This document shows positions 34,548-43,994 of a stretch of DNA of 64,000 nucleotides, in pieces. Each line of letters starts with the position of its first letter. Within the stretch, counting starts at the first letter, position 1. The DNA comes from Microcystis aeruginosa W13-11. GTDB lineage: Bacteria; Cyanobacteriota; Cyanobacteriia; Cyanobacteriales; Microcystaceae. Below the pieces are notes generated by a model. The model was not told the origin of the DNA, did no database searches, and saw only the letters and a program-made list of their open reading frames with translations. Where the stretch lies: NCBI GenBank assembly GCA_009995705.1, contig JAADBR010000002.1, forward strand, positions 1-64,000, written 5' to 3'. The translations under genes and the position numbers were made by a program.

Positions 34548-35846
34548 GTGACCTTTAAGATTGGTTTACTCGGTTTCGGGGTTGTGGGGACGGGAACAGC
34601 GAAAATCCTCCTTGATCCTTTTGGTCGTCATCCCGTACTCAAAGAGATTACCATTGGACGAGTGGGAGTTAGATCCCTAGATAAACCGAGAGAAATCGAG
34701 ATTTCTACCCAACTATTGACCACCGACCTAGAATCGATCGTTACTGACCCCGAAATTGATATTATTGTCGAATTATTGGGGGGTTTGGAACCGGCACGCT
34801 CTTTAATTCTCCAGGCAATCGCATCGGGAAAGCACGTTGTCACGGCAAATAAGGCGGTTATTGCCCGTTTTGGCGATGAAATCTACAGCAAGGCCAATGA
34901 AAAGGGGGTTTATGTCCTCCTAGAAGCGACCGTGGGTGGTGGCATTCCCGTCATTAAACCCTTAAAACAATCCCTCGGCGCTAATCGCATCAGCAGCATC
35001 ATGGGAATTGTCAACGGCACAACTAACTACATTCTCACGGAAATGAGCCAAAAAGGGGCAGATTTTAGCGAAGTTCTGGCCAGAGCTCAGGAATTAGGCT
35101 ATGCAGAAGCAGACCCCACTGCGGACGTGGATGGATTCGATGCAGCTGATAAAATCGCTATTTTAGCCTCTCTGGGTTTTGGAGGTCGGGTAAAACGGGA
35201 AGATGTTTACTGTGAAGGTATCCGGCAAGTTAGCGCCGTCGATATCGCCTATGCTGATAGACTGGGATTTGTGATTAAATTATTAGCGATCGCAAAAGAT
35301 ACGGTTAAGGAGGATTCCGATACCCTAGAGTTGCGGGTTCATCCAACCCTAGTACCGAAAACCCATCCCCTCGCTAATGCTAACGGAGTCTATAACGCTA
35401 TTCTCGTCGAGGGGGAACCTTTGGGCCAAGTGATGTTTTACGGACCTGGTGCCGGTAGCGGACCGACGGCCAGCGCGGTAGTATCGGATGTAATGAATAT
35501 TGTCGGAATTTTAAAAAGTAGCGGCAAAACTAAGGAACTTGACCCGCTTTTAAGCTGTATTCACCAGCATTATTGTCAAATTGCCCCGATGGAGTCGTTA
35601 TCGACCCGTTTTTATGCTCGTTTTCTCTGTCGCGATGTGCCGGGGGTAATCGGTCATTTAGGTATGGCTTTCGGCGACCATGGGGTTAGTCTAGAATCCG
35701 TGGTACAAATTGGGATTAGGGGTGATTTAGCCGAAATTGTCGTTGTCACCCACGATGTGCGCGAGGGCAATTTCCGCAACGCTTTAGCAGCAATAGAGTC
35801 TTTAGAAGCTATTGACAGTATTCCTAGTATTCTCCGGGTTTTGTAA
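34548..35846 (+). CDS. hom: Homoserine dehydrogenase
   Basis: The enzyme reduces aspartate semialdehyde to homoserine on the way to threonine and methionine. The GTG start at 34548 is chosen because AGGAG lies 8 bp before it and the NAD(P) motif GLLGFGVVGTG then starts at residue 6; an upstream TTG has no such signal. The product of 432 residues shows the catalytic domain (EATVGGGIPVIKPL, NGTTNYILTEM, ADPTADVDGFDAADK) and a C-terminal ACT domain (PGVIGHLGMAFGDHGVSLESV) for feedback control by threonine. Confidence 0.95.
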   Translation: MTFKIGLLGFGVVGTGTAKILLDPFGRHPVLKEITIGRVGVRSLDKPREIEISTQLLTTDLESIVTDPEIDIIVELLGGLEPARSLILQAIASGKHVVTANKAVIARFGDEIYSKANEKGVYVLLEATVGGGIPVIKPLKQSLGANRISSIMGIVNGTTNYILTEMSQKGADFSEVLARAQELGYAEADPTADVDGFDAADKIAILASLGFGGRVKREDVYCEGIRQVSAVDIAYADRLGFVIKLLAIAKDTVKEDSDTLELRVHPTLVPKTHPLANANGVYNAILVEGEPLGQVMFYGPGAGSGPTASAVVSDVMNIVGILKSSGKTKELDPLLSCIHQHYCQIAPMESLSTRFYARFLCRDVPGVIGHLGMAFGDHGVSLESVVQIGIRGDLAEIVVVTHDVREGNFRNALAAIESLEAIDSIPSILRVL

Positions 35847-35865
35847 TTAAGAGATCTCTTTTTTT

Positions 35866-36774
35866 ATGGTCATGGGTCGGAGAATCAGAAGTGAGAAAAG
35901 TTGGCTAAGTTTGACCAGCACAATTTTGTTTTTTTGTCTAGGTTTTTTGGGCTTAAATCAAAAATTAATTTTTGCCCAAGTATCCGATAATGTTTGTCCC
36001 CTACCGATTTTATCAAGGTTACAACGCCATAAAATCCAACGGGGAGAAACAATCGCCTCCATCGCCGAAAAATACGCTCTTATCCCCGCAACGATAATTA
36101 AACTCAATCCGACTATTCTTAAAAATGGTTTGGCCCCCGTCGGGAAAGAAATCTTTATTCCCCCGATGAACGGCATTCGCATCGAAGCACCCAAGGGTTC
36201 CACTTGGCGCGATTTAGAAGCGGCCTATGGTATTCGTGCCGATATACTCTTTGAGCTTAACGGTTGTGGTCGCCGGCCGACAATAGTTTTTATCCCCGGC
36301 ACCAATTGGTCTGCCACGGCCAAGCGATCGGATTATACTGGATTAAGTTCTTATCCCTTACCCTTGGCCAGCACTGTCGGATTAGCCTACGGTTGGCAAA
36401 AAAGCCCCACGGAACAGAAAAATCTCTTTCATAGTGGTCTTGATCTTATTGCCCCAATTGGTACACCCGTTCTGGCCGCCGAGGATGGTCTAGTGATTTA
36501 TGTGGGTCAGGAGGGGGCCTATGGTAATTTGATAGTAATTAATCATTTAGGTCGCCGGCAGACCCGTTATGCCCATTTAAGCAGGGTTACAGTGAGAATT
36601 GACCAACGGGTACGAGCAGGAGACGTTATCGGTGCGGTTGGCACCACCGGACAACCGGATATTATTCCCCCCCATCTTCATTTTGAGGTGCGCTTAGATA
36701 CTCCCGTCGGTTGGACAGCGCAGGATCCGGCTTTGCATTTGCCCCAAATCGGCCCGCAATCAAGTCAAAAGTAA
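35866..36774 (+). CDS. LysM-M23 peptidoglycan endopeptidase-like protein
   Basis: The 302-residue protein has an N-terminal signal or anchor, a LysM motif (HKIQRGETIASIAEKYAL, about 50-68), a second LysM-like segment, and a C-terminal M23 peptidase domain. Zinc ligands appear in HSGLDL (about 190), and the HLHFEV motif near 269. M23 proteins cut or help remodel cell-wall cross-links. It begins 19 bp after hom, which looks coincidental, and ends before a hairpin terminator. Confidence 0.88.
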   Translation: MVMGRRIRSEKSWLSLTSTILFFCLGFLGLNQKLIFAQVSDNVCPLPILSRLQRHKIQRGETIASIAEKYALIPATIIKLNPTILKNGLAPVGKEIFIPPMNGIRIEAPKGSTWRDLEAAYGIRADILFELNGCGRRPTIVFIPGTNWSATAKRSDYTGLSSYPLPLASTVGLAYGWQKSPTEQKNLFHSGLDLIAPIGTPVLAAEDGLVIYVGQEGAYGNLIVINHLGRRQTRYAHLSRVTVRIDQRVRAGDVIGAVGTTGQPDIIPPHLHFEVRLDTPVGWTAQDPALHLPQIGPQSSQK

Positions 36775-36825
36775 CCAGTTAAGGGACTTCCAAAAAATAA
36801 ACTATTCATTCTCGGAGTGTGAGAG

Positions 36826-36860
36826 GGAGGGGGCAACCATCGACCCCTCCTTCCCGGTTT
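36826..36860 (+). terminator. Terminator of the M23 peptidase gene
   Basis: GGAGGGG (36826-36832) pairs with CCCCTCC (36844-36850), followed by TTCCCGGTTTTG. It lies about 50 bp past the stop. Confidence 0.55.
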
Positions 36861-36914
36861 TGTAGTAGAATTAATCCTGTACATTATTAATCAAGTTTTT
36901 CCTTTTAAGTGTAT

Positions 36915-37265
36915 ATGGAATTAACTGATTCCCTCAAGAAATTGCTCAGTGAAACTGCATTTCAATTAAAAGATGCAGCTAAAAGAAGATTCATGGCACA
37001 AACAGTCTTAGAATTGGGCTAGAAAATTCTTGGAATGGGAGTATTTTAGATGAAATCAAAACAGCTTTGAAATTCGCCCAAACGATTACTTGGAAAGGAA
37101 AACACCCGATTGTTAAGTTGATTACTGAAACTTACAAAAAGGAGTAAAGCTTACTAAAAAAGCCAGGGAAAAAATTGAAGAAAAAATCGAATCCCAGAAT
37201 CAACGAATCAAGACTTTCCCAATTTGGACTAATGGTTTATTGATATCTATTATGATAAGACCTAG
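36915..37265 (+). pseudogene. ISAzo13-like transposase remnant with internal deletion
   Basis: The frame starts MELTDSLKKLLSETAFQLK and AAKRRFMAQTVLELG, which is transposase N-terminus, then jumps to the C-terminal pattern DEIKTALKFAQTITWKGKHP and GVKLTKKAREKIEEKIE. The end WFIDIYYDK appears after a frame change. The catalytic middle is missing. I infer one element that lost about three quarters of its gene. The 37265-37500 stretch beyond it is AT-rich with no gene. Confidence 0.6.
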
Positions 37266-37503
37266 TTTGTATTTAACTAAGATGGTTGGCTAAAAACTGT
37301 CTTTGATTCTTTAACTTGTCCTTTTTATACTCGAAAAAGCTCGCAAGTGTAAAAGTTTGTGCTGCCTATTTTTTCGGAAAAATAGGTTGTAATGAAATAC
37401 TCTTGGTTTTCCTAGACAAAAATAATTACTTTTTCAAAAAAACACTTTTCTATTTTTTTGTTGGGTATTTTGTTCTCTGGAAGTCCCTTATTTGCCTAAG
37501 ACA

Positions 37504-37526
37504 AAACCCCACCATGGGTGGGGTTT
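37504..37526 (-). terminator. Terminator of the porin gene
   Basis: AAACCCCACC and GGTGGGGTTT form a perfect 10-bp stem with a 3-nt ATG loop, 20 bp past the stop of the minus-strand porin gene. Confidence 0.75.
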
Positions 37527-37546
37527 CGGGTTTAATTTAGGAAATC

Positions 37547-39406
37547 CTAGAAGGTAAAGGTTCCGCGAAGGGTGCCAATCCACTCGTTACCAGTGCCTTT
37601 GAACTGTTCAGGTGCAGAAATCCAGATGACACCGGGGGTGATGGAAATATTATCGGTGACTTGGTACTTGTAGAACAATTCAACGTGGTAGGGAACGATG
37701 TTAGATACTTTTAGACCCATTTCCCGGAAGCTTAAGTGACCAATGTAGGGCTGCGCACCAGCAAACAGACCTAAGATATTTCCTTCTTTACCTAAGTCGG
37801 GGAAGGCAATACCAGCACCGTAGGTCCACACTTCCGCATCACCGAGACCAAGTAAGCGCACGGTGGAGTAGGAACCGAAGGCACTCAAGCTGGCGAAACC
37901 GATATCTACCGCACCAGTTAAACCGTAGCTATTGGATACTTTGGCTCCGAAGTTGAAGAAACCGACTTCATCCTGTAGGGTCACGTCTCCAGGAGGGTTG
38001 CCGTTGACGTTGAGCAGGGTATTTAACTGGGTTTGGGAAAGGTTTGCGGCGGAACTTCCCGTTACACCGAAGGAACCACCGTTACCGAAGATGGCGGTAT
38101 CGGCACCTTGGTAGGCATTAACGTAGGTGAAGCCCACATTGAGGAAGTTAAAGAGGTTAGCGTTAATCTGTGCTAAAGCGGCGTAATCCCCGTTAAAGAG
38201 ACCATTACCCGGGTTAGGATTGGCCGCAGAACTAGAGCCACCACCACCGGCTAAGTAACCTAAAGATAGGGAAGTCGGACCGACAATGCTTTGGAGGAAG
38301 CCTAACTGTAGGCTAACACCAGCCCCAGAACCACCACCGATACGGTAGATGGGGTTTTCAGAAGCGAAGGTAGATAGCGCACCATTACCACCGTCGAAGT
38401 CTTCAAAGAAAGGGTTAGTGGTGGGAACGAAGTCATTCCAAATACCACCCCAAGCGGCTACGTAGGTATTGAAGCGACCGAAGTAACCTAAGTTAATCGG
38501 GGTATAGTAGGCCAACCAGTCGAGGACCACATCGCTACCGTTACCCGCAGCAGTCCAAGTTTGGAATAGGGAGGGACTTTGCAGCCTATCGAATCTGACA
38601 GAAGCGGGATCACCATTTTGTAGTGTGGTGGTCGATTTGTAATCAAATCCAAAGGGAGTGGCACTACCCGCCGATAAACGGGTTTTCAGCACGTCCTGAC
38701 CGGTGAAGCTCGTGTTTAACAGCAAACGAGCGCGGTATTGCATGGCGGCCTGGGAGGCGGGGCTACCGGCACCGACCGTATCGGTAACGGCGAAGATTAC
38801 TTCCCCAGCTAATTTGGTGGTGGTGGAGAATTGGTTATTTTCGAGGAAGGACACCCGGCTTTCTAAGTTATCAACTCTAGCTCCCAAGGCTGCTAATTCA
38901 GCCTGGAACTCGTCCATCAAGCGCTTGAGGGCATCTAAGTCTTCCTTGAGGACGTTGACACCATCTTGAATTAAACGTTCCATCACGTTTAAGCAAGCGT
39001 TTAAACCAGCCGCAAATTCCCAACGGGTTAAAGCTCGGTCGCCGCGGAAGGTGCGATCGGGATAACCAACAATACAACCATAGCGCTCCACGAGGCTTCT
39101 TAGGGCTTCATAGGCCCAAGCGGTGGGGGAAACATCCCGCAGTTGGTTAACGCTGGTGACTTGATCGATGGTATTGCCTTCCACGGGTACGGACTGTCCT
39201 TCGTTACCGTACTGTTCGATCTGATTGAGTAGTTCGCCAGTTCCTGCACCGGTGTTCTGAACTTGAGCGATTTCTAGATTGTTAAATTCGGTAGAAACAC
39301 TGGTAGATTTGACGGGATCGAAGCTACTAGCATTAGCGGAAGCTACTAGGGTAGCCCCTAAAATCACTGGGCTAACCAGCAATGATTTCCAGAACATTCT
39401 TAACAT
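37547..39406 (-). CDS. Iron-uptake-type outer membrane porin with SLH domain
   Basis: The 619-residue protein has a signal peptide ending near ANA (about 26), an SLH domain (LRDVSPTAWAYEALRSLVER and CIVGYPDRTFRGDRALTRWEF, about 88-135), a coiled-coil segment (about 150-190) and a C-terminal OprB-like beta barrel ending in TLRGTFTF with the terminal Phe typical of outer-membrane proteins. Cyanobacterial homologues (SomA/iron uptake porin) allow inorganic ions, including iron, to pass. Codon use is biased as in highly expressed genes. Confidence 0.92.
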   Translation of the reverse strand: MLRMFWKSLLVSPVILGATLVASANASSFDPVKSTSVSTEFNNLEIAQVQNTGAGTGELLNQIEQYGNEGQSVPVEGNTIDQVTSVNQLRDVSPTAWAYEALRSLVERYGCIVGYPDRTFRGDRALTRWEFAAGLNACLNVMERLIQDGVNVLKEDLDALKRLMDEFQAELAALGARVDNLESRVSFLENNQFSTTTKLAGEVIFAVTDTVGAGSPASQAAMQYRARLLLNTSFTGQDVLKTRLSAGSATPFGFDYKSTTTLQNGDPASVRFDRLQSPSLFQTWTAAGNGSDVVLDWLAYYTPINLGYFGRFNTYVAAWGGIWNDFVPTTNPFFEDFDGGNGALSTFASENPIYRIGGGSGAGVSLQLGFLQSIVGPTSLSLGYLAGGGGSSSAANPNPGNGLFNGDYAALAQINANLFNFLNVGFTYVNAYQGADTAIFGNGGSFGVTGSSAANLSQTQLNTLLNVNGNPPGDVTLQDEVGFFNFGAKVSNSYGLTGAVDIGFASLSAFGSYSTVRLLGLGDAEVWTYGAGIAFPDLGKEGNILGLFAGAQPYIGHLSFREMGLKVSNIVPYHVELFYKYQVTDNISITPGVIWISAPEQFKGTGNEWIGTLRGTFTF

Positions 39407-39745
39407 GATGGTTTTTTCCTCACACCTTATAGGTTGACTACACAGTTTGATGACGCATATAGCCTTACTATTCTTTTGCCATTATACACGATTTAATTGC
39501 TGAGGGAAAGATGCGATCTCATTTTTTTTCCTTGACCGGTTGATAAAGTGGCCACCCTGTTGATTCTAACGGCATTTAAGGGAAAACTAAAGTAGGTTAG
39601 AATCCTTACAGAGAGGAAACTTAAGCTCAAATAACAGGCTCATCTAGACGAGTGGGACCAGGTTCTGTGATTTTGATAACGACGACTGAACTGGAGTGAT
39701 GTCTAATCAGCAAAACTTAACGCCCACAAAAACAGGGACAAGACT
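39407..39745. other. Divergent intergenic region between porin and the 130-aa gene
   Basis: About 340 bp should contain two divergent promoters; TATAAG lies 25-30 bp upstream of the porin ATG on the minus strand and GAGG precedes that ATG. I see no gene or repeat. Confidence 0.45.
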
Positions 39746-40138
39746 ATGAAACAAAGAAAAATAGCCAATACACTGCGTAAAGCCTTGCTAGAAGATGGCA
39801 AAATGGAACGCGCCCTCTATGAATACGAATTAGAAGAACACCTAGACTACTGGTACGAAGGTCTCAAGTCCGACCGTGAGCAGTTTGTCTTTGCCGTCAC
39901 GGAAAACTCCGGTGACGTGGCAATGGTATTGATTACGCCAGATAAAACTATCTACGTCAATGAGGAGGCCAGGGAGAAACTCTCTGAATTCTGGATAAAA
40001 GCTTATAAGGATAATATAAATCAACTCCTTCCCATGATGGCAGAGAACTTGGCCAATGATATTATCTCGGTGACAGGTGTTAAAACGGTGTCCCCCAACC
40101 AGAAGCGGCGCTGGGTTAGTTTGCGCCCGGAGAGTTAA
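39746..40138 (+). CDS. Conserved hypothetical protein
   Basis: The 130-residue soluble, acidic protein reads MKQRKIANTLRKALLEDGK and EHLDYWYEGLKSDREQFVF, then VAMVLITPDKTIYVNEEAR with a C-terminal helical part. It has regular coding composition and an ATG after AGGGACAAGACT. No family or motif recognised. Its stop shares bases with the stop of a minus-strand frame in the next interval. Confidence 0.65.
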   Translation: MKQRKIANTLRKALLEDGKMERALYEYELEEHLDYWYEGLKSDREQFVFAVTENSGDVAMVLITPDKTIYVNEEAREKLSEFWIKAYKDNINQLLPMMAENLANDIISVTGVKTVSPNQKRRWVSLRPES

Positions 40139-40404
40139 AGTGAAGAGATGACGGGAAACCCTGAAAAACTATCCGCCCTTACCAATTGCTCGGTAAGGGC
40201 GGTGTAGCGGGCCATCAGAATCGACACCAGACTGCCGGAAGGAACTCCAGCTAGTCTAAATCTTGTTTAGACGTGGGGGTCTAGAGAACAGCCCCGGCGC
40301 ACAGCCAGCCATTGTCGATTAGGAGACCCGTGCTTTTACTACTTTCTACCATCGACATCACCTCCTGTATCCCTTAACGGATTGATTATCAAATTTGTCT
40401 GTGA
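40139..40404 (-). other. Structured interval: possible decayed minus-strand gene or RNA
   Basis: Three perfect or near-perfect hairpins occur: CCGCCCTTACC with its complement (40169-40199), GTCTAAATCTTGTTTAGAC (40254-40272) and an outer stem AATCGACA/TGTCGATT (40219 to about 40321). On the minus strand, a frame ending at 40135 reads LAGVPSGSLVSILMARY then TALTEQLVRADSF, which looks coding. Upstream in another frame is the small frame at 40281-40358. I cannot decide between a broken small gene following cobB and a structured RNA. Confidence 0.35.
40281..40358 (-). CDS. 25-codon frame with near-perfect Shine-Dalgarno sequence
   Basis: The frame begins at an ATG whose first bases extend an AGGAGGTGATG sequence, an almost full anti-16S match, and reads MSMVESSKSTGLLIDNG then WLCAGAVL before TAG. 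It lies 46 bp after the cobB stop on the same strand. The AGGAGG runs into the ATG with very short spacing, so the second ATG (40352) is better placed. It is either a small protein or the 5-prime end of the decayed gene that continues to 40135. Confidence 0.35.
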   Translation of the reverse strand: MSMVESSKSTGLLIDNGWLCAGAVL

Positions 40405-41781
40405 CTAGCTTAACGCAGCTGTTCGGAAAAAATCAAGGCCAGCAGCTAAGAATTTTTTCGGCAGGCTTAGATTCGCTCCAAAATGGAGGTGCAGATAGGA
40501 AGCGTGTAGATTTTTACCTTGCCACCCTTCGCCATTGATAGCACTTTTTGGGAATGCTTGCAGTCGATAAATCGGTGCGTCGTTTACCCCGCTTAATTGG
40601 GAGCGATGGAATTCATGGCCGCGCACTGGTTGACCTGCTTTGAGCAGGATCGTCTCCTGTTGGGCGATGGCTTTTCGATAACCTAGGGTTAACTTCGGGG
40701 ACATCATAGCAGATTGGGGGATTATTTGCAACATAGAATGATTTTTTTGCTCAAAATCAACTATTTTGTCACATAAATACATTAATCCGCCACATTCGGC
40801 ATAGGTGGGCATTCCAGATGCGATCGCTTTTCTCACCTGGGTTAAGATAGGGGTGTTAGCGGCTAATTCCGGGGCAAAGATTTCGGGAAAACCACCACCA
40901 AAGTACAATCCTTGCAGGTTTTCGGGCAAATTTGCTCCTTGCAAGGGACTCCAAAAGATTAATTCCGCGCCTAAATTGGCTAAAATATCGAGATTATCGG
41001 GGTAATAAAAGTTAAAAGCCTTATCTCTGGCAATACCAATACGGATAGGGGGAAAAAGCTTATTTGCTCCTGGGGGATTTTTCGGGTTCTCTTGGGGAGA
41101 AATAGTCAGTAAAGGCAAGAGGATGTCCCAATTAAAGCAGTTTTGGGCAATAGAAGCCAGTTGATCTTGCAGTTCCCTGATTTCTCCTAGTTCATCCCTG
41201 GGAACTAATCCTAGATGGCGATCGGGAATTGTCAGGGAATCTTGACGACGCAAAACCCCGACAATCGGCATATTGATGGATTCTAGGGCGGTTTGCAGTA
41301 ATTGCAGGTGGCGATCGCTACCAACCCGATTGAGGATAACTCCGGCTAGATGGAGATTTTTGTCTAAAGATTGATAACCGCGGACAATAGCGGCGACAGA
41401 GGTAGATAAACGGCTACAATCGATAACTAACAGCAGAGGAAGCCCTAAAATACGGGCAATATGGGCGGTACTGGCATAATCAGGAAATTGAGTATCGCTT
41501 AATTGAATACCATCAAATAGCCCCATTACCCCTTCAATCAGAGCATAATCGACATTTTGACAATGTTGGGCAAAACAGGTTTTTACATAGTCTTCAGAAG
41601 TTAAAACCGGATCGAGATTGCGACAGGGGCGACCGGTAAAATGAGTATGGAACATGGGATCGATATAATCGGGCCCGACTTTAAAAGATTGCACTCGATC
41701 GCCACGACTGATTAAATAGGCTAAGATTGCCAGAGTAATCGTCGTTTTACCGACTCCGCTTCTTTCTCCTGCGATGATCAT
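40405..41781 (-). CDS. cobB: Cobyrinate a,c-diamide synthase
   Basis: The 458-residue enzyme amidates side chains a and c of cobyrinate in (pseudo)cobalamin synthesis using glutamine and ATP. The N-terminal P-loop GERSGVGKTT (5-14) belongs to a DTB-synthetase-like domain with KVGPDYIDPMFH, and the C-terminal glutaminase-like domain has YAECGGLMYL with the nucleophile Cys (about 328) and a His in HEFHRSQL. Length is standard. The start ATG at 41781 directly precedes the P-loop. Confidence 0.93.
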   Translation of the reverse strand: MIIAGERSGVGKTTITLAILAYLISRGDRVQSFKVGPDYIDPMFHTHFTGRPCRNLDPVLTSEDYVKTCFAQHCQNVDYALIEGVMGLFDGIQLSDTQFPDYASTAHIARILGLPLLLVIDCSRLSTSVAAIVRGYQSLDKNLHLAGVILNRVGSDRHLQLLQTALESINMPIVGVLRRQDSLTIPDRHLGLVPRDELGEIRELQDQLASIAQNCFNWDILLPLLTISPQENPKNPPGANKLFPPIRIGIARDKAFNFYYPDNLDILANLGAELIFWSPLQGANLPENLQGLYFGGGFPEIFAPELAANTPILTQVRKAIASGMPTYAECGGLMYLCDKIVDFEQKNHSMLQIIPQSAMMSPKLTLGYRKAIAQQETILLKAGQPVRGHEFHRSQLSGVNDAPIYRLQAFPKSAINGEGWQGKNLHASYLHLHFGANLSLPKKFLAAGLDFFRTAALS

Positions 41782-41972
41782 TATTAGTTGTTTTTTTCGA
41801 GATCGAGCTAGACTTAATTAACCTGTTACACAATCAATTCTAAGGCTTGCCAACGGCTAATAGAGTCAATTTTGGCCGCTAACTGGTTCCTGTGTCAATC
41901 GACTTTTTTTATTAGCGGCGAAATCGATTTCACGAGGTTTATAATCGGAACAGAGAAGTTATTTGAATTGAT

Positions 41973-42431
41973 ATGCGTCAATTATCCCTCCCTGCAAACT
42001 GGATACTTTTAGATATTGAGTGAGAATTGATATTGATAGAGTCTTCTCAGGAATGGAGAATCAGAGAAGTAGCTCTAATTGACAATCAAGGGAATCATCG
42101 CTACCAGAATCCAGATTCTTGGCAATTACATCAAATTTTACAGCAGCTTGAACAAGCTAAGGCGATTGTCGGGTATAGTATTCGCTTTCATGATCTTCCA
42201 ATTCTTTACCAAGAGGTTAAACGGCAATGTCCGGAAGATTTGCTCCCCCCAATATTTAATACATTAGAACTATCAAGTCTGTTCTTTCCGGGTAACCTCA
42301 CCCATAGTCTCAAGAAACTTTATCGAGAAGAATTAGGACTTAGTGATCCTGTACCTGTAGAGGATGCGCGGGAAAGTTACAAGGTATATCAACGCTGTCA
42401 AACAGAGAATAATTCTTCTAAGTCTCGATAG
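41973..42431 (+). pseudogene. DEDD 3'-5' exonuclease-domain gene, broken
   Basis: From the ATG at 41973 the frame begins MRQLSLPANWILLDIE, with the ExoI Asp-x-Glu, then meets a TGA at 42021-42023. It resumes with EWRIREVALIDNQG, GYSIRFHDLPILY (ExoII Asp) and SLKKLYREELGLSDP...DARESYKVY (ExoIII Asp). It then ends at residue 152, where homologues with this domain at the N-terminus usually continue into a helicase-type part. I infer the 5-prime fragment of a larger inactivated gene; the intact 134-codon frame starts at 42027. Confidence 0.6.
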
Positions 42432-42671
42432 CTTAAGCTGTACCTTAAATACCAACGAACGCAGAGCAAAATTATTTCTTTCTGAGAATTCTTCCACTTG
42501 AAGGGGTCTTTTTGACTCATTGAGGTATCGAAATTGAGAACAAAAGTATTGATTAAGCCTCCATTCTACAGGACTGGGTTACTTTTTTGCAACAGAGCGA
42601 TATTTCCAACAAAAACTACTATACTAGTAATGAAAGCGAAAATTACCAAAAGTAATTATTGATAAGTAATT

Positions 42672-43994
42672 ATGTTTAAAGATCCTACTCCAGATCTACT
42701 ACGTCCCATCAAAAGTGATGATTTTCTACCTGATATAAGTCCTTGGACTACTTTAGGTGGTCTATTTCTAGCTGGAACCATTGGTGCTAGTATTTTATTA
42801 GCTTCTCTTATCAAATACAATATCACGATCAGAGCTATTGCTACTGTGCGCCCTTTTGGAGAAATTCGCACTGTTCAAGCAGGCCAAGAAGGAATTGTTA
42901 AAAGCATTAAAGTCAAAGTAAATCAACTTGTGTTACGCGGAGATGAAATAGCCTCTTTAGAAGATTCTTCACTGCAAACAAAAAGAAGTCAGCTAATTGG
43001 TAATATTCGACAGAATGAGTTACAGTTGGAGCGGACTGCCTCTGAATTAAAGGCACTTCAAGAACAAATCGTTGCTGAGTCTCAATCAACACAAGAGGAA
43101 ATCAAATCTGCAACAGCCGATCTTAGGCGCAATCAACGGGATTATAAAGAACGACAAGTTACCACATCCTTAGAAGTAAAAGAAGCAGAAGCATCTTTAG
43201 AATTAGCCAGAGCTGAAATGCAGCAACATGAACAATTAAAAGATACAGGTGCCATATCTCAACTACAAATTCAACAAAAAGAACAGGCTTTCAAAGTAGC
43301 TTTGTCTAGACTAGAAAAAGCCAAAGCAGGACTTCATCCTAGTTCAGCTAATATAGCTATTGCACAGGCAAGAATTACACAGCAAATAGCGAAAGGACAA
43401 TCAACTCTCGCTATTTTGGACAGAGAGTGCCAAGAATTAATGCGTCGTAAAGTAGAAATTCAAAACCAGATTAACAGTGATCAAAAAACGCTCAAACAAG
43501 TTTTAGTAGACTGGCAAAAATCGACAATTCGAGCATCTGAGTCAGGGACAATTCTGAAACTAGAACTGCGAAATATAGGACAAATAGTACATACTGGAGA
43601 TGTCATAGCTCAAATTGTGCCTAAGTCATCTGCTCTCGTAGTAAAAGCTCATGTCGCACCTCAAGATATTGGCAACGTACAGATATGTAAAGAGTTAAAA
43701 GTTACTAAATGTCGAGAAGGTAAGGTACAGATGCGAATTTCGGCATATCCTTACCCAGACTATGGAACTCTTTCAGGTGCGGTCAGATCTATAAGTGCCG
43801 ATGTTATTAATCTTAGTGATAGTTCTTTGCCTTATTATGAGATAACAATTCAACCAGAGAGGCTTTATTTAAAAAAAGGAGAACATGATTATCCCATTCA
43901 ACCAGGAATGGAGATTACAGCAGATATTATTTCTAAAAAAGAAACGGTTTTAAGCTTTTTCTTGAGAAAAGCAAGGCTAATTACAGATTTATAA
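42672..43994 (+). CDS. HlyD-family periplasmic adaptor of a peptide exporter
   Basis: The 440-residue protein has one N-terminal membrane helix (about 28-50), a biotinyl-lipoyl-like half (GEIRTVQAGQEGIVKSIKVK), a long coiled coil (about 110-260, rich in Gln, Glu, Leu) and the second lipoyl half with beta-barrel (WQKSTIRASESGTILKLELR). Such adaptors link an ABC exporter to the outer membrane. It lies convergent to the C39-peptidase ABC transporter, and AT-rich codon use matches that gene, so it probably belongs to the RiPP locus. Confidence 0.88.
   Translation: MFKDPTPDLLRPIKSDDFLPDISPWTTLGGLFLAGTIGASILLASLIKYNITIRAIATVRPFGEIRTVQAGQEGIVKSIKVKVNQLVLRGDEIASLEDSSLQTKRSQLIGNIRQNELQLERTASELKALQEQIVAESQSTQEEIKSATADLRRNQRDYKERQVTTSLEVKEAEASLELARAEMQQHEQLKDTGAISQLQIQQKEQAFKVALSRLEKAKAGLHPSSANIAIAQARITQQIAKGQSTLAILDRECQELMRRKVEIQNQINSDQKTLKQVLVDWQKSTIRASESGTILKLELRNIGQIVHTGDVIAQIVPKSSALVVKAHVAPQDIGNVQICKELKVTKCREGKVQMRISAYPYPDYGTLSGAVRSISADVINLSDSSLPYYEITIQPERLYLKKGEHDYPIQPGMEITADIISKKETVLSFFLRKARLITDL

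Noticed and set aside
40139..40404. tmRNA, RNase P RNA, SRP RNA or cobalamin riboswitch next to cobB
   Set aside because: None of the conserved sequence blocks of these RNAs could be found on either strand, and the interval is downstream of cobB, not upstream.
42027..42431. Intact 134-aa protein as a complete gene
   Set aside because: Its start lacks a ribosome site and the missing ExoI motif lies in frame directly upstream, so a broken gene is the better reading.
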